Below, piece by piece: positions 1 through 8,804 of a stretch of 42,950 nt of DNA. A program made the translations under genes and the position numbers. The DNA is from Thiomicrospira microaerophila (GTDB taxonomy: Bacteria; Pseudomonadota; Gammaproteobacteria; Thiomicrospirales; Thiomicrospiraceae): NCBI RefSeq assembly GCF_000934765.1, contig NZ_JYNN01000024.1, forward strand, positions 1 through 42,950, written 5' to 3'. Position 1 is the first letter of the stretch; each line of letters begins with the position of its first letter. The notes beneath the pieces are model-generated. The model was not told the DNA's origin. It was given only the letters and a program-made list of their open reading frames with translations, and searched no databases.

Positions 1-99
1 ATCACCAAAAAATCTATTTTTCGATGCTTTCTTGAAGATGTTTTTACAACAGGTAGTGTCAAAAATACATTATTGGGACCACATGTAGTGGCTGAATAG
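1..99 (+). pseudogene. 3' end of a gene with a phosphoribosyltransferase-like motif
   Basis: An open frame enters from the left edge and stops with TAG at 97-99, leaving 32 residues. It contains LEDVFTTGS, which fits the PRPP-binding loop of type I phosphoribosyltransferases (hydrophobic stretch, E/D-D, then TTG-S, as in orotate phosphoribosyltransferase). In the family this loop is followed by more than 50 residues, but here the frame ends about 18 residues later. This suggests a truncated or decayed gene. It converges on the minus-strand operon ending at 131. The short length makes chance similarity possible. Confidence 0.3.
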
Positions 100-130
100 T
101 TACAAAATATCTATATCTTTGTAGACTAGT

Positions 131-2281
131 TTAGTCAATCAAACTAAACACAAACGGCCAAACTGTGCCGCTTTGTTTGGCTTGGATAAAATCAACATCT
201 AGCAGGTCAGCAAGAAGTGCGCTGGTTTTTTCGATTTCAATCGGTTGGTCGTTCAGCGACTTTATCCAACGAATCGGTGAACCGCGTTCAAAAGTTTGTT
301 GCAATGCACCACGCGGCATGCCTACCGAATAACCTAATGCCGCACCTTGCTGATATATATTCAATTCCACCAGGCCTGGTGTGTGAACATCTAAACTGGC
401 TTGAGCTTTACTAAAGCGTAACACAATGCCCTGTTGTTCTAGGTAGTCATTAAATGCAATATAGACGAGCGTGTTTTTGGTTAGGCCTTCTCCAATCAAA
501 CGATTGATTTGTTTGCGATTGAAAATGACATCGCTTTCGCACTGGTTTAATAATGTCGCAAACTTATCCAGTCGCTCGGAGTGCTCTAGGTCATTCACCA
601 GGCCTGATGGTTGCTGTTTGAAGGTTTCAAGCTGTTTGAGCCAATCCTGCGGGGTTTGCCAATGTTCCGGCAAGGGTTGTTCTGTTTGTTTTAAGACTTG
701 GCCTATTTGGGTGTAGTTTGGCATCACCAGCATTTCCGATTGATAAAACCCAAGGATTTGCTCACCGATGACCATCAGTCCGATTAAATCACCCAACCAG
801 TGTTCCTTGGGTCTTTGTTTACAGCGTTCCGCTCGTGCTAATTCTAACCAGGCCTGGTGCAGTCTGTTTTCAGATGTGAGTGCCATGATTTGATCATCAA
901 TCCGACTTTGCGAGAGTTGGCCGTTGGGTTGAATCTGAATGGCGTTAAGGGAAATGTGTTCTTCTAAAATTTTTTTGGTGCCGCGTTCTTGTTGGCTGGG
1001 GTAAACCAGTTTTAAAAAGCTGACAGGCTGTTGGATGTGATGGGTTTTACAAAACCTTGACCAATCGAAACTGACCAGTTGCTGTTGCAACACCTCTTGT
1101 TTGAGCTGGGCTTCTTTTAAGCAGACTTGCAAAATGGGCTTTCGCGCTTTGTTGGTTTCAGCTTCTTGCCAGGTTGATAAAATAAGGTGTTGAATCGCGT
1201 GCTGGGAATGGGCGGATTGATAGGGATCAGCAATCTTGTTATCCGCGTAATAATCCGCTGAATTGACCAGCCGTATATTGAGCGCATTAGGCTGAGTTTG
1301 TGCGGCTTGCGTCACCACCAGGCCTGGTTGGGCTGATAAAGTGGTTTGAATGTCATCGAGTGCGGCTTGCGATTGGTCGGCATGAACTTCATCGACCAGC
1401 ACAATGCGTTTACAACCGAGTAATTTAGCACGTTTTGTTAAGGTCGTTGCTTTATCCAGCTTGCGGCGTTCAATGAGATTTAATTCATCAAACGACAACC
1501 TTAGATAAGGATTTAAACGCTTTTCAATGCGCTGATGCAGTTGATGCCAAATGCCCAGTTTACTCTTATTAAAGCCCGACAATTTATTGATAGTTAAAAA
1601 CGGCAAACCGGCTTTAGTGGTTTGGCCTTTTATCGTGAAGGCTTTGGCGATATATGTAATAGGTTTTTTGGCTTTAATTTCCTCGACAAACACGCGCTTG
1701 AAGCTGTTACTGCTTTCAATAGTATATTGCGGTTTCGATTTATCGACCCAACCGGCGGATTGCGCCGAAAAATGCGTGGCTTGCAAAGTCAGCATACCTT
1801 GAAAGTTAATCTCCACTTTTAACGCTAGGGCTTTGAATTTGTCTTTACTCACCAGCCAATAAAATTTACCGCCGAGGTTGGATATCGGGGCTTGGTCGCT
1901 GGCTCTAGCTGCAACCAGGCTATTGATTAAAATTTGCGCCAACCATTTGCCGAAAATACCAGGCCTGGTGGCGGGGTCAACCTCGCCTTGCGGTTGTTCG
2001 ATGGCGTTTACGCTTTGGATTTTAACTTTACTGAGGGTGTCGTGCGCTTGCAGTTGGTGTTTAATTTTTTCGACATCCTGTGTAGCATCAAACATTAAAA
2101 ACAGTAACTTGCCATAACCATAGTGCACCGCTTTAGCGGGCGTGTCTTGCAACGCTTGATCTAACGTTGGCGAACCAAACCAATTGCCTTGATCACGCTC
2201 CAGACAAATAAACTTAAAGTCTCGGTTAATTACCGCTAAATCGAATTCAAAGCAGGCCTGGTTAGTTTTTACGCTGGTCAT
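131..2281 (-). CDS. Large unknown protein, last gene of the sbcDC-helicase operon
   Basis: This encodes 716 residues and no family was recognised. I chose the ATG at 2281 (protein starts MTSVKTNQ) because AGAGGG lies eight bases upstream; an ATG at 2326 would add 15 residues. With either start the gene overlaps the end of the helicase gene, so the two are probably translationally coupled and may form one functional unit. The middle carries a hydrophobic strand followed by DEVH (RIVLVDEVHADQ), which looks like a Walker B or DEAH strand, but no P-loop is visible. That makes an ATPase role doubtful. No signal peptide or membrane segment is seen, so it is probably cytoplasmic. The gene holds four exact copies of the palindrome CCAGGCCTGG and two one-base variants. 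A partner or nuclease subunit of the helicase is a guess from context only. Confidence 0.75.
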   Translation of the reverse strand: MTSVKTNQACFEFDLAVINRDFKFICLERDQGNWFGSPTLDQALQDTPAKAVHYGYGKLLFLMFDATQDVEKIKHQLQAHDTLSKVKIQSVNAIEQPQGEVDPATRPGIFGKWLAQILINSLVAARASDQAPISNLGGKFYWLVSKDKFKALALKVEINFQGMLTLQATHFSAQSAGWVDKSKPQYTIESSNSFKRVFVEEIKAKKPITYIAKAFTIKGQTTKAGLPFLTINKLSGFNKSKLGIWHQLHQRIEKRLNPYLRLSFDELNLIERRKLDKATTLTKRAKLLGCKRIVLVDEVHADQSQAALDDIQTTLSAQPGLVVTQAAQTQPNALNIRLVNSADYYADNKIADPYQSAHSQHAIQHLILSTWQEAETNKARKPILQVCLKEAQLKQEVLQQQLVSFDWSRFCKTHHIQQPVSFLKLVYPSQQERGTKKILEEHISLNAIQIQPNGQLSQSRIDDQIMALTSENRLHQAWLELARAERCKQRPKEHWLGDLIGLMVIGEQILGFYQSEMLVMPNYTQIGQVLKQTEQPLPEHWQTPQDWLKQLETFKQQPSGLVNDLEHSERLDKFATLLNQCESDVIFNRKQINRLIGEGLTKNTLVYIAFNDYLEQQGIVLRFSKAQASLDVHTPGLVELNIYQQGAALGYSVGMPRGALQQTFERGSPIRWIKSLNDQPIEIEKTSALLADLLDVDFIQAKQSGTVWPFVFSLID

Positions 2282-5200
2282 ACTCTTCACCCTCTTGATA
2301 AGCCTTTGTAATGGTTTGCTTGGCATGTGAGTTCAACTCGCCCTGTACCACCAGGCCTGGTATTTCAATAATATCGGTTCCCATATTGATGGGCTGGGCC
2401 GGTTCATCACCATAGACATTAATCACCAGCACTTTGCTTGCGCCAATGCGCTGCATTTTTTCGCGGATCTTAGCGCGATAAGCTGTCGCTTCATCACGGT
2501 AATTCAGCCAAAATTTGAAGTCGATATACACGCCTTCTTTTAGTTTAAAGTCAAACAGTTCGTGATAGTCATCCGTTAAGTCGTAAAGCGGATAGCTCAA
2601 GCACTGCTCAAACACAAAGCGACCGATTTCTTCGCCTAATGCGCCTTGATAAATATTCTGCCAAAGCACCGGCACCAACCAGTATTTCGATTTGGCGTGC
2701 TTTGTTTCCCAGCCTTTTTTCTCAAAATAATCCACCAGGCCTGGTAGTTTCATCATTCGCTCCAGCGCGCGACTCAGATCGCTGGTATCTCGATAATCGC
2801 TTTGGTAACGGTCGGATATGTCCACCTCTTTTAGATTGGCATCTTTAGGTTTATACCAGTATTTCGCTTGCGCTTGTGGCAATTGAAGGTGCAAGTCGGA
2901 GTGGTATTCATCTGTCCATTCATCAAAACAAGGATGAGCTAAACAATAGGCGCGTAGCGCTCGCCAGGTTTTTATATGATTAGGGCTGGTGATGTTTCCT
3001 AACATTCTTGCGATATAGAGTTCCACTTTTTCATTTCGGTTTTCGGCTTGGGTGATGAGTTGCTGATTTGCGCTTGCTTGCACTGATTGCGATGGTTGAA
3101 GCGCTAAAATGGCTTTAACTTCCGGCAACAAAGGCGTGGTGGCCGGAAGGTCTGCCTGGTGCAAACTTTTTAGCAGGGTTTCACTTAAACGTATAAAGAT
3201 ACGCGGCGCTTTTTGATTGGTGCGACACAAACGGCCAATGGCTTGAATCAATTTCGCTGCCACCGCATTGTGATGGGCTTGTAATTCTTTTAGACCAATG
3301 GGGTTAAAGGCTTTACTGGCGTACAGCACTTGTAAACTGTGTTTTACTAACTCGTCTTTTTGGTCGGTACTAAGTGCGCCGACTTCGTGCAAGTACATGA
3401 GTTTAAAAATGCGGTCTAACGCGTTTTTAAGCTGATAACCCTCATCATTTTCTTTTGGATTGGGGATAACCCTGGTCACATTATCGAGGTACAAGCCGTT
3501 GAAATCCATCTCGGTGCTCGGGTTAGAATCATTGATGGTGATCACGCTGTTTTTCAGCGTGTCAGGAATCGGAAATTGCAGATTTTGCCCTGCCCCCAAC
3601 GTGGCATAACTGGATACCACAAACACCCGTTTTCCTTCAGATAACAGCTTTGTCACTTTAGCCAAATCGTCTGCATAGTTTTGGCTTTGCAAAACCTTCA
3701 GCACCAGGCCTGGTATTTCTTTATTTTTATCCTTTGCTAAATGGCGAAAAACGCGCTCAACCCAGGCTAAATCAAACGCTGGGTTATCCGGCTTGGGCAA
3801 GGCAGTAAATAACGCCAAAAAACCATACATATCTTCAGCTTCAATAAACTGTTGCATGGTGTTAAACAAGTTTAGATAGCGTTGTAGGAAATAATCTGGT
3901 TTTTGTGTTTCCAATATAAAAGCGTTTATTTCAGCGATCAATTGCTCAACCATTTCGCTGTCGTCTAACACATCCAACAATTCTTGCTCAAAATCACTCG
4001 CATTCTTTAACACCCCTACGTCTAATTTAATGTTGGCATAACCTTGTGTGCGTTGATCAAATTCATCTTGAATGCGCGCGTGTTCGGCATCGTTTAGCCA
4101 AATGAACTTATCACCCAGTTGTTGGTGTAAATAATTAAAATAAAAATTTCCCAATGGGTTTTCGAATTCAGCGGTGGCGGAAAGCCCAATCACACGCGCC
4201 TTGTCGCATAAATAAGCCAAATAATTTTCCGGCGTATCGGTAAACACATAATGTTTGAGCGCGGAGTAGGTGTCATGGTTTGGGCTATCACTCATCTCAA
4301 AAAGACTAAAACCCTGGGCGCAAAAACCGGAAAAATCTTCATCGAGTGGCGGCTTAAAACGGATATTGGTGGCGTATTGTAATCGCGCGTCAAAAAAGGA
4401 TTGTCTAAAACGATTGCTTTGCTCAATGCCGTATTCGCTCATTACGGTGTTAAGCGCCTGTTCGCGTAGCATTTCGTCTTGATTTTCAGCACGGTCAAGG
4501 TTTTTATTTTCGAGATAGTTTTTAGCAACATTGGAAATATTGCGCTTGAGCATTTTGTTAACGCTCTGCACCCCGCCAAGCAGTGCATTTAACTGGTAGT
4601 CGGGCACTTCAAGATTTTGATGGTGTTTAATCCAGTTCACACCTTGTTGTTGATCGGTCGTCACGTCCAAGATTTTTTGAGCCACCTGAATCGTGCGATA
4701 GTCGCTAAATAAAAACTGACGACTGTGCTCCGACTGCTCGGTTTTTAATTGAAAACCGAGTTCAAAACGCTGATACACCTCCTCCATGCGTGAGGTCAAA
4801 AAATCAATCGTATCTTGAATCGATTGCCAGCCTTTCTCGGCCATCTTGTTTTTGCGCTTTGGCGAATCTTTTAAAAAGAAACTGGGATGGCTGTGGGTTT
4901 TTAGGTGTTTGTAGCTGGACTTGAGTAAATGAATTGGGTCATAGTGATGATCTAACCCGCGTTCGATAATGACGTTTTGAATATCCTGTTTACAGGCATC
5001 AACCTCGTCCATAAACACAACGGTGCCGGCTTTTAATTTTTCCACTAACGGATAAGCCGACTCGACTAAAGTGGAAAACGGCATTAAAAACTTGGTCATC
5101 GACATCATCACAATCGGCTTGTCATCGAATAAGGCTTCCGGATAAAGTCGGTAAACCCATTGATTATCCGGCTGGTTGAGGATTTTTTTCTTTTCTGATT

Positions 5201-5726
5201 TGGTTCTACTTCCCCGAAAAACCTCACGTTTGAGCTCGCGGCGAAACTCCGTTTCAACCTCTCGAAATCGTTTATCCAAATCGTAAAGCTTAGACCAGGC
5301 CTGGTTATTGGATGCGTTTGCATGTTGCGGCTTACTCTGATGAAGCAAGTTAGCTACATTTTTAAACCCAGCCGATTTTTTCAACTCGCCCGGCATGGCA
5401 GATTTAATGTAATCCAACTGTTTATTAAACGTGTCATTAAAGCTGTCGTAGCGACTAGGTAAACGAAGAAAATATTCATCAAACTGTTCGCCTTTTCCAT
5501 AGCGTTCAAACGCTTGTTTTAAGGTATCAATTGGCAGGTTTTTCAGTAACGGCGTAACAAAAATAATCTTGATGTCCTGTTCAATCAGGCGTTCGATGTT
5601 TCGAGCGATAAAATCGCAGGTCACATAGGTTTTACCAAACCCGGTGGGTGCTGGAATCAACGCCAAGCCTTTTAAGCCCTGCTTTTGTTCTTCACCAAAA
5701 ATTAATCGCTCAAGAATCCGTTCCAT
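2262..5726 (-). CDS. DEAD/DEAH-like superfamily 2 helicase with a nuclease-like C-terminus
   Basis: This is a 1154-residue protein. Residues 26-33 form a P-loop (APTGFGKT) near the N-terminus. DEVD at about 240-243 is the Walker B/DExx box. GLSAT near residue 520 resembles helicase motif III. QAIGRLCR starting near 828 is motif VI of an SF2 helicase. These motifs support an ATP-driven nucleic-acid translocase. The last 150 residues contain EGVYIDFKFW (D1069, K1071), which has the spacing of a PD-(D/E)XK nuclease core but is not proof of one. The large insertion between the DExx box and motif III is reminiscent of Cas3-like or defence helicases. It lies 15 bases after sbcC and overlaps the unknown gene downstream, so it is the third gene of the operon. 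Its role in anti-phage defence is inferred from context. Confidence 0.85.
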   Translation of the reverse strand: MERILERLIFGEEQKQGLKGLALIPAPTGFGKTYVTCDFIARNIERLIEQDIKIIFVTPLLKNLPIDTLKQAFERYGKGEQFDEYFLRLPSRYDSFNDTFNKQLDYIKSAMPGELKKSAGFKNVANLLHQSKPQHANASNNQAWSKLYDLDKRFREVETEFRRELKREVFRGSRTKSEKKKILNQPDNQWVYRLYPEALFDDKPIVMMSMTKFLMPFSTLVESAYPLVEKLKAGTVVFMDEVDACKQDIQNVIIERGLDHHYDPIHLLKSSYKHLKTHSHPSFFLKDSPKRKNKMAEKGWQSIQDTIDFLTSRMEEVYQRFELGFQLKTEQSEHSRQFLFSDYRTIQVAQKILDVTTDQQQGVNWIKHHQNLEVPDYQLNALLGGVQSVNKMLKRNISNVAKNYLENKNLDRAENQDEMLREQALNTVMSEYGIEQSNRFRQSFFDARLQYATNIRFKPPLDEDFSGFCAQGFSLFEMSDSPNHDTYSALKHYVFTDTPENYLAYLCDKARVIGLSATAEFENPLGNFYFNYLHQQLGDKFIWLNDAEHARIQDEFDQRTQGYANIKLDVGVLKNASDFEQELLDVLDDSEMVEQLIAEINAFILETQKPDYFLQRYLNLFNTMQQFIEAEDMYGFLALFTALPKPDNPAFDLAWVERVFRHLAKDKNKEIPGLVLKVLQSQNYADDLAKVTKLLSEGKRVFVVSSYATLGAGQNLQFPIPDTLKNSVITINDSNPSTEMDFNGLYLDNVTRVIPNPKENDEGYQLKNALDRIFKLMYLHEVGALSTDQKDELVKHSLQVLYASKAFNPIGLKELQAHHNAVAAKLIQAIGRLCRTNQKAPRIFIRLSETLLKSLHQADLPATTPLLPEVKAILALQPSQSVQASANQQLITQAENRNEKVELYIARMLGNITSPNHIKTWRALRAYCLAHPCFDEWTDEYHSDLHLQLPQAQAKYWYKPKDANLKEVDISDRYQSDYRDTSDLSRALERMMKLPGLVDYFEKKGWETKHAKSKYWLVPVLWQNIYQGALGEEIGRFVFEQCLSYPLYDLTDDYHELFDFKLKEGVYIDFKFWLNYRDEATAYRAKIREKMQRIGASKVLVINVYGDEPAQPINMGTDIIEIPGLVVQGELNSHAKQTITKAYQEGEEYDQRKN

Positions 5727-5741
5727 ATCGCCTCCTCTAAA

Positions 5742-8700
5742 CTAGATACCGACTACTTTTATATGACTGCCTTGCACGCTGGATATCACATCGATGCGCA
5801 GCGGCATTTGTTCTTTTAGTTCCTGCACATGGGAGATAATGCCAATGATGCGTCCGGTGGTTTGTAGATTTTTAAGGGTGTCGATAACCAGCTCGAGTGA
5901 TTCGGGATCCAAACTGCCAAAGCCTTCATCAATAAAGAGCGTGTCGAGCTTAATGCCACCGGCATAGCTTTGCACCACATCTGATAAGCCAAGGGCTAAA
6001 GCTAACGCCGCTAAAAACGATTCACCGCCCGACAAGGTGGATACATGTCGACTTTGACTGGTGTAGCTATCAAACACTTCTAACTCGAGACCAGAGGCTT
6101 TAAGCCCTTTGCTGCGCGAGTCTTTTCGAATCAGGTCGTATCGACCCCTAGTCATATTTCTGAGTCGTATCGTGGCTATTTGCAACACGTCATCGAGCAG
6201 TACGCCGAGTACAAAACGCTGTAAACTGACCTTGGCATTGTTTTCGCCACTGAGCACTAAACTGAGGGTGCCGATGATTTCAAATTCGGCTTCTAAGGCT
6301 TGGTTTTGCACATCACTTTGTTCAAGCTTTTGCAATGCACTTTGCAGCTTGCCATAATCAATACTGACTTGGTTAAAGGCGTCTTCAACGGCTTGATAGG
6401 CTTGTTGCTCGGCGAGGCGTTGTGCTTGCATAGCGGGCAAATCCGGTGGCACTGTTGTTTCAAGCTCTGTTTGTAATTGTTGCAGTGCGCCTTCCATTTT
6501 TGCGCCCTGCTCTTGATAGGCATCAATTTCATTTAACCAGGCCTGGGCTCGCGATTCATCCACTAAGGCTTCCTGAAATCCCAGCTCATTTTCAAATTCG
6601 CTGGCGGTTAATACGGCCTGCCAATGCGTTTGCACTTTTTGGAGTAGTGCGCGTTGTTCTTCAAGCTGGGTTTGGCGTGATGCGAGTGTTTGCTGGCAAC
6701 GAATCAAGCGGTTTTGAGCCTGCTCTTTTTGTTGTTGTGCGCTTTGATAGGCTTGCTCAAGCTGGGTGACCTGTTGGGTTAAGCGTGAGATTTGATTCAA
6801 TAGGACATTCAAATCACGATAGTCTGGTAGGATCTGCTGCTCAAGATGCGCCACTTTTTGTTTAGCAAGTTCAAGCTGTGTTTGGGCTTGGTGCCAGGCC
6901 TGGTGAACCTGTTCAAGCGCTGTTTGCTCGGATTGGAGTGTGTTCTCAATCTGTTGTAGGTCTTGAGTCAGTTTTGCCAACAGTGCCTGCTGTTCGCGAC
7001 CGTCCGCTAATTGCGTCTGCAATGCTTTGAAATTCTGCTGCAGTTTTTCACTACTCAATTGACTCAAGTCGCCGTGTTGCTCGATGAGACTATCAAGTTG
7101 CTCGGTGGTGCTGTTAAGTTGGCTATGCAACGAAGTGACAACCTCTTGAACCGACAACCAGGCCTGGTGGGCGTTTTGTAGGCTTGTTTTCGCCTGCTCT
7201 ATGGTCTGTTTATCAACGGGTTCGATATCCGCCTGCCATTGTGCAGGTCGCGGATGGTCATGACTGCCACACACCGGGCAAGCTTGGTTTGGCTGAAGGG
7301 TTTGCGCCAAAATGGCCGCCTGACCTAGGTGCCAGTTATATTCGAGTTGGTTGAGCGCGGTTTGCTGTTGGTCTAGCGCACGTTTTGCCTGCTCTAAGCT
7401 CGTTTGTTTTTGTGTCAGTTCGTGTTGGCGTTGCTGCTGGGTTTGCTTTAGCTTTAACCAGGCCTGGTGTTGTTCAATGCGCCGCGTGTGTTGATTGATT
7501 TGGGTCACTAAACCCGCTTCGTTGAAGGGCATTTTTTCGAGCGTTTGCTTGCGCTCTTGGATGGCCTGACGTTGCTGTTTGCGTTTATCTAGTTGTTGCA
7601 ATGCACCTTGATACGCTTGGTTTTTGGAGTCAACATGCGTTTGAACGGTTTTTAGCTGTTGTATGGCCTCAGCCAGTTCGTTGAGCTTGGGTTTGAGCCC
7701 ACCTAGTTGACTAATTTTCTGATTTAGGCCATCTCGCGCTTGGTATGCGTTGTGCGCTTGTGCTAGTGTGTGCTCGGCTTTTTGTTGTCCTGCCTCGGCT
7801 TGCGTTAAAGCCGTTTGGTCTTGGATAATTTCACGCTGCAGCTGGCTCACGCCCTGTTGAGTTTGCTGGTAGTGTTGGAAGTCGGGAAGGCATTTTTGCG
7901 CTGCCTGGGCTGAACGTAATTGCTGTTTGAGTTGGTCAATCTGCGGTTGCGATTCAAGATGCGACTGTTTTTGCTGGAGCAACCCATCTCGTTGTTCAAA
8001 ACGGCGCTTTAGTTGCTCTGCCGCCTGATAATCGGCTTCAACCTTTTTAAGTTTCTCGTTGGCATGGTGTTTGTTCTGCTGGTGTGTGGCCAATGCCTGC
8101 TTTACCAAATCAAGTCGCTCATGCAAGGCATCACGTTTGTTGCAGTCTACGGTGTGGAGAATGCCTTTTACCTGCTCAAGCTGGGCTTGCTTTTGTCGGG
8201 TGACTTGCGCCGCTTGCGCTTTAATATGCTCTTCGAGGCGTTTGTAAATATGGGTTTGAAATAACTGACTTAAAATGGGTTCACGGTCTTTTGATTCCGC
8301 CAATAAGAGTTTGCGAAACAAGCCCTGTGGCAACACCATTACTTGGCGAAACTGTTCGGAGTTTAAGCCTATCAACTCGATAATCTTGTCATTAAACTCT
8401 TTTATCTTTTTTGACACCAATAAATCTTCAGAACCATCATCATTCACTTGATAGAGAAAGGCTTCTGGCTTTTGGGTGGTTGTGCCCTCGCCGCGTGACT
8501 TCTTTCGTTCTTGCTCAGGTCGTCGCTCAATCCGGTAGATGTTGGCACCGAGCTTAAAAATAAACTCTACCTCACTCAATAGCGCTTCATCCGCATATTG
8601 GCAGCGCATATCATTGGCCGCTCGATCTTTACCGGTGGTATCACCATAAAGTGCAAACGCCATGGCATCGAGCAAAGTGCTTTTCCCCGAGCCGGTGGTG

Positions 8701-8804
8701 CCATTGATTAAAAACAGCGGATGTTCACCCAATTGTGTAAAGTCAATCACTTCCGTGTTTGCAAAAGGGCCAAAGGCTTGAATGGTTAGCTTTAAAGGTT
8801 TCAT
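5742..8804 (-). CDS. sbcC: Exonuclease subunit SbcC (Rad50-like ATPase)
   Basis: SbcC is the SMC-like ATPase that works with SbcD to cleave hairpins and protein-blocked DNA ends. The 1020 residues fit the family. The P-loop GTTGSGKST is at 35-43. Two long Gln/Ala/Leu-rich coiled coils flank a zinc hook, CPVC at about 509-512. The C-terminus has the ABC signature LSGGES and a Walker B strand (TLFIDEGFGSLDPES). Its ATG overlaps the sbcD stop in an ATGA arrangement (8801-8804), the normal coupling of this pair. Four palindrome copies fall in the coiled coil, each read as x-Gln-Ala-Trp. What is unusual is the downstream context: a helicase gene follows after 15 bases rather than the operon ending at sbcC. 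This copy may therefore serve a dedicated locus instead of, or as well as, housekeeping repair. Confidence 0.95.
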   Translation of the reverse strand: MKPLKLTIQAFGPFANTEVIDFTQLGEHPLFLINGTTGSGKSTLLDAMAFALYGDTTGKDRAANDMRCQYADEALLSEVEFIFKLGANIYRIERRPEQERKKSRGEGTTTQKPEAFLYQVNDDGSEDLLVSKKIKEFNDKIIELIGLNSEQFRQVMVLPQGLFRKLLLAESKDREPILSQLFQTHIYKRLEEHIKAQAAQVTRQKQAQLEQVKGILHTVDCNKRDALHERLDLVKQALATHQQNKHHANEKLKKVEADYQAAEQLKRRFEQRDGLLQQKQSHLESQPQIDQLKQQLRSAQAAQKCLPDFQHYQQTQQGVSQLQREIIQDQTALTQAEAGQQKAEHTLAQAHNAYQARDGLNQKISQLGGLKPKLNELAEAIQQLKTVQTHVDSKNQAYQGALQQLDKRKQQRQAIQERKQTLEKMPFNEAGLVTQINQHTRRIEQHQAWLKLKQTQQQRQHELTQKQTSLEQAKRALDQQQTALNQLEYNWHLGQAAILAQTLQPNQACPVCGSHDHPRPAQWQADIEPVDKQTIEQAKTSLQNAHQAWLSVQEVVTSLHSQLNSTTEQLDSLIEQHGDLSQLSSEKLQQNFKALQTQLADGREQQALLAKLTQDLQQIENTLQSEQTALEQVHQAWHQAQTQLELAKQKVAHLEQQILPDYRDLNVLLNQISRLTQQVTQLEQAYQSAQQQKEQAQNRLIRCQQTLASRQTQLEEQRALLQKVQTHWQAVLTASEFENELGFQEALVDESRAQAWLNEIDAYQEQGAKMEGALQQLQTELETTVPPDLPAMQAQRLAEQQAYQAVEDAFNQVSIDYGKLQSALQKLEQSDVQNQALEAEFEIIGTLSLVLSGENNAKVSLQRFVLGVLLDDVLQIATIRLRNMTRGRYDLIRKDSRSKGLKASGLELEVFDSYTSQSRHVSTLSGGESFLAALALALGLSDVVQSYAGGIKLDTLFIDEGFGSLDPESLELVIDTLKNLQTTGRIIGIISHVQELKEQMPLRIDVISSVQGSHIKVVGI

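Noticed and set aside
124-136. GACTA/TAGTC stem at the end of the first operon as a terminator
   Set aside because: The stem is only five pairs and no T-run follows on the minus strand.
2326-2326. ATG at 2326 as start of the unknown protein
   Set aside because: It lacks a well-spaced ribosome site, while the ATG at 2281 has AGAGGG eight bases upstream; kept only as an alternative.
369-7468. CRISPR-like array from the regularly seen palindrome
   Set aside because: Spacing between copies varies from about 260 to 1600 bases and the copies lie in coding sequence; it is a dispersed word, not an array.
369-7468. Fixed periodic spacing of the palindrome
   Set aside because: The intervals (478, 470, 641, 392, 384, 969, 1591 and so on) show no common period.
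5742-8804. SbcC as a Lamassu- or Wadjet-type SMC protein
   Set aside because: The zinc hook, length and coupling to a typical SbcD identify normal SbcC; only its context is unusual.
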